Of a DNA stretch of 27,880 bases, positions 23,764 to 27,880 are shown piece by piece. Where the stretch lies: NCBI GenBank assembly GCA_900547965.1, contig URJE01000012.1:1-27880 (forward strand). The letters are read 5' to 3'. The notes below the pieces were generated by a model. The model had not been told where the DNA came from. It did no database searches and saw only the letters and a program-made list of their open reading frames with translations. Origin of the DNA: an uncultured Eggerthella sp. GTDB taxonomy: Bacteria > Actinomycetota > Coriobacteriia > Coriobacteriales > Eggerthellaceae. The translations under genes were made by a program, and so were the position numbers. Each line of letters opens with the position of its first letter. Within the stretch, counting starts at the first letter, position 1.

Positions 23764-24946
23764 CCGCTTTGCGAACCTCAAGGTAGAGGTTACAGATTGC
23801 GATCTCAGCACAAAGAAGCTCTGGCCTATGGGAATGAGTCCCGAGAGTTTGGAAGACGACATCGCATCATGGGCAAAATCCAGGACCATCCCGAAGAACC
23901 GGAAGTTTGTGGCCGAGATATTGGCTACGGCGGGTTTGTCGGCAAACGACTCCATCGGAATCTTGGATACCTGCAAGGGTTTGTCGGTCAATGACTCGTA
24001 TTGGCTGGACGATGGCCATGAGGATCTTTCTTTCGATGATGTGAACCTCTTCGACAACGATCTTGACGAGGCGTTGTCGATCGTTGCCTACACGGGATAC
24101 TCTTCCGGCATCAAGCATAAGCTTGGGTTATCAACGGAGTGGACCACCAACGGCCAGTACCCTAAGGCTTGGAGAAGGATCGATAACGAGCTGGTGCTGT
24201 ACAAAGCAGGCTCTACCGGGTTCATGAACTCTGGAATGGAACCGTATTCCGAGCATTTCGCATCTCAAATTGCAGAGCATATCGGCATCAAGCACGTTCC
24301 TTACGACTTGAGGATGTGGAAGGGAAAACTGGCATCGACCTGCCCTCTTATCAATACCAAAGATGTCTCTTACGTCCCGTTTGCCTGCACAACGAAAGAC
24401 CATATGTTCCCGGCTTCCATGGCTGTGGCGCATGCGTTCAGTCGTGACATGATGGACGATTGCAGGGATATGCTCCTGTTCGATGCGCTGATCTGCAATC
24501 CAGATCGGCATGCCAAGAACTTCGGAGTCCTGAGGGACAACGAGACTGGCGATGTGCTCGGGATGGCACCGTTGTTCGACCACAACCTGTCGCTGTTTCC
24601 TTATGACTTGGTAGATGAGTTCGGCAAGCTTGAAGACCGAGCTAACACCGTGTACTATCCACGGCTCAGCAACTTGCCGTTCATTGAGCAGGTTGGGCTC
24701 ACGATGTCGGAAAGAAACCACGATATGTTGCGCAGGATGATCGGCTTTGAGCTTCAGAACCACCCGTCCTACCCTGTTCCGCGAGACAGGCTCGATGCGC
24801 TCAACCGTTATCTTGAGAAGAGAACAGCGGAGCTACTGAAGGTACCGGTTGTCGACGAGCAAGAGTTGGATACGATGCTCAGCGAGAGTTGCCGGCAGAT
24901 CACCGAGCCGATACAAGGATATTGTCGAGCTGTGGAAGGTCTTTGA
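23672..24946 (+). CDS. HipA-like serine/threonine kinase
   Basis: The 424-residue protein resembles HipA-type kinases, toxins that phosphorylate translation factors in classical cases. The N-terminal part includes WAKSRTIPKNRKFVAEILAT and CKGLSVNDSYWLDD. The nucleotide segment is AWRRIDNELVLYKAGSTGF. The catalytic region is LICNPDRHAKNFGVLRDN, with the catalytic Asp in the DRHxxN motif. The metal-binding motif is APLFDHNLSLFP. The usual N-terminal HipA domain is reduced, and no complete HipB-like HTH gene sits upstream. ATG 23672 is used; ATG 23741 is an alternative. The core looks intact, so the kinase could be active. Confidence 0.75.
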   Translation: MKGGIATIGETKRYALKLCDQKLMSFNLSYDRFANLKVEVTDCDLSTKKLWPMGMSPESLEDDIASWAKSRTIPKNRKFVAEILATAGLSANDSIGILDTCKGLSVNDSYWLDDGHEDLSFDDVNLFDNDLDEALSIVAYTGYSSGIKHKLGLSTEWTTNGQYPKAWRRIDNELVLYKAGSTGFMNSGMEPYSEHFASQIAEHIGIKHVPYDLRMWKGKLASTCPLINTKDVSYVPFACTTKDHMFPASMAVAHAFSRDMMDDCRDMLLFDALICNPDRHAKNFGVLRDNETGDVLGMAPLFDHNLSLFPYDLVDEFGKLEDRANTVYYPRLSNLPFIEQVGLTMSERNHDMLRRMIGFELQNHPSYPVPRDRLDALNRYLEKRTAELLKVPVVDEQELDTMLSESCRQITEPIQGYCRAVEGL

Positions 24947-24998
24947 AATCGAGTCCTCTGCAGATTTGGAATCGCATTTGGAGAATTTCTCTGTTCTC
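24925..24998 (+). pseudogene. Fic-like protein, N-terminal fragment cut at repeat 4
   Basis: In the frame +1 to the kinase end, RYKDIVELWKVFEIESSADL and ESHLENFSVL look like the start of a Fic-family protein, where this helix is usually followed by an F/L-AYHSGKIEN-type motif. Here the frame runs straight into the I-E-like repeat and the rest of the gene is missing. The match is from memory. No ATG is evident, so the 5' end is uncertain. Confidence 0.45.
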
Positions 24999-25027
24999 GT
25001 GTTCCCCGCATACGCGGGGATGATCCC
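24999..25027 (+). repeat. Solitary type I-E-like CRISPR repeat 4
   Basis: A 29-nt copy identical to the consensus (GTGTTCCCCGC, loop ATAC, GCGGGGATGATCCC). It is followed by the same 18 bases (TGATAAAATGAAAACAGC) as repeat 2. Confidence 0.95.
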
Positions 25028-25034
25028 TGATAAA

Positions 25035-25222
25035 ATGAAAACAGCTTACGATGGGGAGTGGAACGGCACCGAGATATGCGCAGCGAACAAAGATGTCGGA
25101 TTCATCGTGCGCAAGGACGGAATAGAAGTCCGACACGCTCGTTCAAGATTCACTACAGCAAAATAGGAACGCATATCGCTCCATTCGCGAAGGGTGGTAA
25201 TCCGTGGAGTGGCAGGAGCTAA
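25035..25222 (+). pseudogene. Cassette gene A, copy 2, frameshifted
   Basis: Compared with copy 1, the first 90 or so bases are almost identical. A single T is missing in the codon after GAAG (near 25128; GAAGTCCGA against GAGGTTCCGA), shifting the frame. Restoring one base gives EVPTRSFKIHYSK and a stop at 25220-25222. The uncorrected frame ends at 25166. This copy is probably dead. Confidence 0.7.
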
Positions 25223-25419
25223 GCAAGATCGAGGAAACGCTATGGGGTCATGACGTTGAGGTTCTATGCACCGATGGGCAAGTGGTGCGTGGTGCGTACT
25301 GGTGCAACAATGCCGCAGATGCCGACGAGGACGAGGGCATCGAAATCGACATCGAGCAGAAGGCGTTCTTCGTTGGAATACCAATCAGTGAAATCAAAAC
25401 GATAACCGTGATTGACTGA
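25204..25419 (+). CDS. Cassette gene B, copy 2 (71 aa)
   Basis: The product is MEWQELSKIEETLWGHDVEV onward, ending SEIKTITVID. It is the paralogue of the gene at 23192, with far more divergence in the middle than in the flanking DNA. The GTG start lies in the same context (CCGTGGAGTGG). The intact frame beside a broken gene A suggests selection on B. Function unknown. Confidence 0.65.
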   Translation: MEWQELSKIEETLWGHDVEVLCTDGQVVRGAYWCNNAADADEDEGIEIDIEQKAFFVGIPISEIKTITVID

Positions 25420-25431
25420 TCGAACCGTTTT

Positions 25432-25476
25432 AAACCCCGTTTTTGTTGATACCACGCGAAAACGGGGTTTATTTTG
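25432..25476 (+). terminator. Terminator of cassette copy 2
   Basis: Arms AAACCCCGTTTT and AAAACGGGGTTT are followed by ATTTTG. It is the counterpart of the structure at 23417. Confidence 0.8.
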
Positions 25477-25553
25477 CCATTAAGCCGTTTCCGAGGTCGT
25501 TTGATCGAAGAAGCGGCTTCTTATCAGTTTGTCGTTTTTGTTTAGCCAAAAAG

Positions 25554-25847
25554 CTATTTTGAGATCAACCCAAGAAAATGCTCGAATGCGGCTTTTGCGT
25601 ATTCGCTGCTGTAATCGACCAACCCGTAATGTTTGAAGTTGTAAAGGTCTTCCGAAGTCCAGCCGAACCCGTCATGGATGTACGCGCACAGGGCACCGAG
25701 CTGCTCGCCAGTGACCATATCATAGGTTTGCGTTGAAGCGACCGCGTACGGGGTTTCAGACAGGCGCTCCATCGCGGACGCTATCTCCGTTTGCATGGAA
25801 ATAAGGGCATCGCTCGCCTTCTCGAATCTCTTCTCGCTTCCAATCAT
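25554..25847 (-). CDS. Hypothetical protein (97 aa)
   Basis: On the minus strand, ATG is preceded by GGAGGTGAAGAA, a strong ribosome site. The product is helical at the start (MIGSEKRFEKASDALISMQT), then has a YIHDGFGWTSEDLYNFKHYG segment. It is the only well-supported minus-strand gene in the patchwork region. Family unknown. Its upstream region runs straight into repeat 5, so its promoter would lie in the 45 bases between. Confidence 0.6.
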   Translation of the reverse strand: MIGSEKRFEKASDALISMQTEIASAMERLSETPYAVASTQTYDMVTGEQLGALCAYIHDGFGWTSEDLYNFKHYGLVDYSSEYAKAAFEHFLGLISK

Positions 25848-25891
25848 TTCTTCACCTCCGGTTCGATCAATTCCATTTTACCGCCAATACG

Positions 25892-25920
25892 GCTTTCCCC
25901 GCATACGCGGGGATGATCCC
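25892..25920 (+). repeat. Solitary type I-E-like CRISPR repeat 5
   Basis: A 29-nt copy with two differences at the left edge (GCTTTC for GTGTTC). The stem CCCCGC/GCGGGG and GATGATCCC are intact. Confidence 0.9.
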
Positions 25921-26231
25921 GTGATTATGTTGAGATCGGATCACATTGCCGCGAGCTTGGTCTTGCCTTCTGGTGTGCCGAGAACAGGCTTAGGAGCCTT
26001 GGTGATTCTACGGCTTGCTGCGGTTGTGGGGACATTCCTGGGTTCGAAGGTAACCCGTTCAATTGCGTAAGCGTCAAGAATGGCTCTGGCGCTTTTGCCA
26101 CCGACAAGATGCGGGAGAAAGGTACAGCCAGCTGCTTCAAGGCAGTGCATCAGGCCGCTGGAATGTCTGATCTGCTGAAGGAGAAGAGTTTTTATGAAAT
26201 GATGCAAGATTCAGCAAAGATGTTCAGCTGA
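25920..26231 (+). pseudogene. Cysteine-rich enzyme, 3' fragment (radical-SAM-like?)
   Basis: One frame is open from the very edge of repeat 5 to TGA at 26229-26231, about 103 codons without an early start codon. It reads DYVEIGSHCRELGLAFWCAE, then DSTACCGCGDIPGFEGNPFN, and ends LLKEKSFYEMMQDSAKMFS. Codon use is good. The cysteine cluster recalls the C-terminal part of some radical-SAM proteins, but I cannot fix the family. The minus-strand ORF over the same bases (25941-26207) is taken as a shadow. Confidence 0.5.
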
Positions 26232-26280
26232 CATGCAAGCCACGGTAAAATGGCTTATTTGATATTATAACCTATATATA

Positions 26281-26298
26281 TGTAATAATACTATTACA
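26281..26298. promoter_or_regulatory. Palindrome upstream of the RHH-like gene
   Basis: TGTAATA-ATAC-TATTACA is an 18-bp inverted repeat in an AT-rich promoter region, 33 bases before the ATG of a likely ribbon-helix-helix protein. Autoregulation is plausible. Confidence 0.5.
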
Positions 26299-26331
26299 GG
26301 ATACCTAAGAAATGTTTATGGGGTGTTATGA

Positions 26332-26523
26332 ATGGCTGCAACCGAAGCCCAAAAGCGAGCAAGCGCGAAATACCAACGCGAAAAGACTAAGCAAGTCAAC
26401 TTAAAGTTTTCGCCTAACGAGATGGACATGTATAACTGGTTGCAGCAACAAGACGCGCCCCTATCAGGCACACTTAAGCGTTTAATTCGTCAAGAAATGC
26501 AAAAAAATATTAGAGAAAGCTAA
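26332..26523 (+). CDS. Small ribbon-helix-helix-like protein (63 aa)
   Basis: The product begins MAATEAQKRASAKYQREKTK, then QVNLKFSPNEMDMYNWLQQQ and SGTLKRLIRQEMQKN. A basic lead, one beta strand (KQVNLKF) and two helices fit the Arc/MetJ ribbon-helix-helix fold seen in antitoxins and plasmid regulators of gut Firmicutes and Coriobacteria. A palindrome lies upstream. It precedes hicA by 62 bases. DNA here is more AT-rich than the core genes, a sign of transfer. Confidence 0.65.
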   Translation: MAATEAQKRASAKYQREKTKQVNLKFSPNEMDMYNWLQQQDAPLSGTLKRLIRQEMQKNIRES

Positions 26524-26532
26524 TATTTACTG

Positions 26533-26576
26533 TTTACTTAAACCTTAGAAAATGCTAATATTTAATCATTAAGTAA
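26533..26576 (+). promoter_or_regulatory. hicAB promoter with inverted and direct repeats
   Basis: TTTACT (26533-26538) and TAATAT (26556-26561) are 17 bases apart. TTACTTAA (26534-26541) and TTAAGTAA (26569-26576) are inverted repeats flanking the -10. GCTAATATTTA also occurs twice (26519, 26554). These fit binding by the HTH of HicB. AAGGAGG follows for hicA. Confidence 0.55.
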
Positions 26577-26585
26577 GGAGGTGAC

Positions 26586-26756
26586 ATGCAAAGACGAGAG
26601 TTGGTCAGAATCCTAAAAGCAGCGGGGTTTATCTCCAAAGGCGGTACAAACCACGAGAAGTTCTATAAAGGCGGAAAAACGGTTTTAGTGAAGCGTCATA
26701 GAGAGATTGAAGACCAGATTGCTAAGAGGATTTTACGGGAAGCGGGGCTTAGATAG
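26586..26756 (+). CDS. hicA: HicA toxin (mRNA interferase)
   Basis: The 56-residue protein with the small dsRBD-like fold cleaves mRNA in translating ribosomes. It reads MQRRELVRILKAAGFISKGG, then TNHEKFYKGGKTVLVKRHRE, and ends ILREAGLR. The Gly-Gly-x-x-His motif with catalytic His in NHEKF is present, and the length is typical. A strong ribosome site (AAGGAGG) precedes the ATG. hicB follows after 43 bases, the usual toxin-first order of hicAB. Confidence 0.9.
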   Translation: MQRRELVRILKAAGFISKGGTNHEKFYKGGKTVLVKRHREIEDQIAKRILREAGLR

Positions 26757-26799
26757 CCCCTCCTCCCTACCTTGTCTTTGCATTTGAAAGGAGAAAATC

Positions 26800-27246
26800 A
26801 TGTTATATATCTGCGAGTTTGAATTTTTTGATTCTGACGGCTTCATCTGTGCTTTTCCTTGCAATGATATAGGAGCAGGAACTTTTGGAGACAACCTAAA
26901 CGATGCGGTAGAAAGTGCCGCTGACTGGCTTACTTGCATTGTTGATGATGCTTTGATGAGCGGCAAAGAACTCCCAGAGATTAGCTTCGGACATGAACCA
27001 AGGCACGGCGGTAAAATCATTGCAATTGCAGTATCAAGAGAGCTTGAAGACATCCCAGCTATTACAGCATCAGAAGCGGCTCGAGAATTAGGGGTTAGCA
27101 CCGCACGAGTAGCTCAGCTCATAAACGCGGGGTTGCTTGATTCATGGAAAGACGGGACTAAAAGAATGGTTTCAAGAGAATCCGTTAACGCTCGAAAAGA
27201 AGATAACCCAAAGGCTGGAAGACCAAAGAATCTAGCTGTGATATAG
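26800..27246 (+). CDS. hicB: HicB antitoxin with HTH domain
   Basis: The 148-residue antitoxin has a partial-RNase-H-like N-terminal domain (DSDGFICAFPCNDIGAGTFG, then LNDAVESAADWLTCIVDDAL) and a C-terminal helix-turn-helix (ITASEAARELGVSTARVAQL, about residues 88-107) that would bind the operon promoter. The start follows GAAAGGAG. With hicA it forms a complete, apparently intact module ended by the terminator at 27279. Confidence 0.88.
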   Translation: MLYICEFEFFDSDGFICAFPCNDIGAGTFGDNLNDAVESAADWLTCIVDDALMSGKELPEISFGHEPRHGGKIIAIAVSRELEDIPAITASEAARELGVSTARVAQLINAGLLDSWKDGTKRMVSRESVNARKEDNPKAGRPKNLAVI

Positions 27247-27278
27247 TGACCTCACTGATTCTCGTCAGTGCATGTGAG

Positions 27279-27303
27279 ACCCCGCTTCGGCGGGGTTTTC
27301 TTT
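27279..27303 (+). terminator. Intrinsic terminator after hicB
   Basis: ACCCCGC-TTCG-GCGGGGT is a stable tetraloop hairpin followed by TTTCTTTT. A second small hairpin (CACTGA/TCAGTG, 27253-27270) precedes it. Confidence 0.9.
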
Positions 27304-27333
27304 TGCTCTGCTACATGACGACAGAATGACCGC

Positions 27334-27570
27334 ATGGCTAAAGAGAAATGCACAAAAGATGTAATCAGAATCGCCGTCAAGCTCAAGAAGCATGGCGCTT
27401 TGGACAAGGACATTGCCCTTGCCTGCGGCGTATGCCCTCAGACGTTCAGCACGTGGCCGCATCATCCTCAGACGGCAAACCAGACCGAATTTTCCGAAGC
27501 CGTCAAAAAGTGCGAGGTCGATTTCAAGGACAAGCTCACTCAGATCATCATGCGCGATGCGCAGGAGAAG
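27334..27570 (+). pseudogene. Small-terminase or HTH phage protein, 3' end cut at repeat 6
   Basis: The product is MAKEKCTKDVIRIAVKLKKH, then GALDKDIALACGVCPQTFST and VDFKDKLTQIIMRDAQEK. The helix-turn-helix (DKDIALACGVCPQTFSTW) and the following helix resemble the N-terminal region of phage small terminase subunits and related HTH proteins. These normally continue with a Trp-rich helix; here the frame enters the CRISPR repeat and stops at 27615 after VFPAYAGMIPGLRT. It appears truncated by the repeat. Confidence 0.55.
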
Positions 27571-27599
27571 GTGTTCCCCGCATACGCGGGGATGATCCC
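27571..27599 (+). repeat. Solitary type I-E-like CRISPR repeat 6
   Basis: A 29-nt copy identical to the consensus. It has no partner repeat within the remaining 281 bases. Confidence 0.95.
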
Positions 27600-27880
27600 T
27601 GGGTTGCGGACGTAAAGGATGCTGGCAAGGCTACGCCGAAGGGGATAGCTAGCGCGGCGCAACGCGCTCAGATGCGAGCAAGGAACCCAGCAAGGACGGT
27701 CATGAAGTACGCAGCCAAGATGTCGCAGCCGATGGCTCAGAGCGCCTACATGGAGTATCTGAAGATAGCTTCGGAAGCGGCGTTTGCGTCTACGGGCAAC
27801 ATCGATGACCCGGGCGTTGGCTACGAGAAGGCTCTTGCGGCAGGGATAGGGAAGAAGGGCAAGGAAAGCGCCTCCTCGAA
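27600..27880 (+). CDS. Hypothetical gene fragment, both ends open
   Basis: One frame is open from the repeat edge to the window end: WVADVKDAGKATPKGIASAA, ..., MSQPMAQSAYMEYLKIASEA, .... It is Ala- and Lys-rich and helical, as in some phage structural or DNA-binding proteins, but I recognise no family. The 5' end seems lost at the repeat, and the 3' end is outside the window. Confidence 0.4.

Noticed and set aside
25941..26207. 88-codon minus-strand ORF
   Set aside because: The plus-strand frame over the same bases is longer, reaches the repeat edge and has better codon use, so I treat the minus frame as a shadow.
21638..27599. Pure assembly artefact at short repeats as the full explanation
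   Set aside because: Not excluded, but the repeats differ in sequence, all face the same way, and two diverged cassettes share one junction, which short-repeat misjoining does not easily give. Long reads would settle it.
21175..27808. 13-base identity (GCAACATCGATGA) between spacer 23 and the fragment at 27796
   Set aside because: Only 13 of 30 bases match and both flanks differ. Such a match can arise by chance, so it is no evidence of self-targeting.

Overview
The window looks like a chromosomal contig of a Gram-positive, mid-to-high-GC actinobacterium, probably class Coriobacteriia (Eggerthellaceae-like). I infer this from protein flavour, the extended RpoC C-terminus, the serine/arginine-rich DivIC-like protein and the gene order glmU-prs-pth. 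I could run no taxonomic search.

Region 1 (1-13040) is housekeeping: the 3' two-thirds of rpoC, hisE, a convergent SpoU-type RNA methyltransferase, yebC, a FtsB/DivIC-like cell-division protein overlapping a Ppx/GppA phosphatase, tRNA-Leu(UAA), a polyprenyl diphosphate synthase, a peptidoglycan-binding-domain protein, then glmU, prs and pth with overlapping or near-touching ends. Strong intrinsic terminators separate the units, and several promoters have an extended -10 (TGnTAnnnT).

Region 2 (13374-21305) is a complete type II-A CRISPR-Cas locus: a divergent tracrRNA on the minus strand, cas9 (1404 aa, all nuclease residues present), cas1, cas2 and csn2 with overlapping ends, a short leader, and an array of 25 repeats and 24 spacers of 29-31 nt. 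The tracrRNA promoter overlaps the cas9 ribosome binding site, and the anti-repeat lies over a possible cas9 promoter.

Region 3 (21306-27880) is the unusual part. It is a patchwork of short accessory and phage-like genes and gene fragments. Single CRISPR repeats punctuate it: six solitary 29-nt repeats of the type I-E kind (stem CCCCGC/GCGGGG, ending GATGATCCC) and two stray copies of the local 36-nt type II-A repeat, all in the same orientation. Segments between them run from about 160 to 1650 nt. Most repeats abut a truncated ORF, including a Fic-like fragment, a GNAT-like fragment, a cysteine-rich enzyme fragment and a small-terminase-like gene. Two paralogous two-gene cassettes share the same repeat-to-gene junction, so the association predates their divergence. 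No type I-E cas gene lies in the window. The pattern resembles an array with gene-sized 'spacers', or a cassette region using CRISPR repeats as recombination boundaries. RNA anti-CRISPR-like solitary repeats and misassembly at repeats are the main alternatives. A HipA-like kinase gene and a complete hicAB toxin-antitoxin pair are among the cargo.
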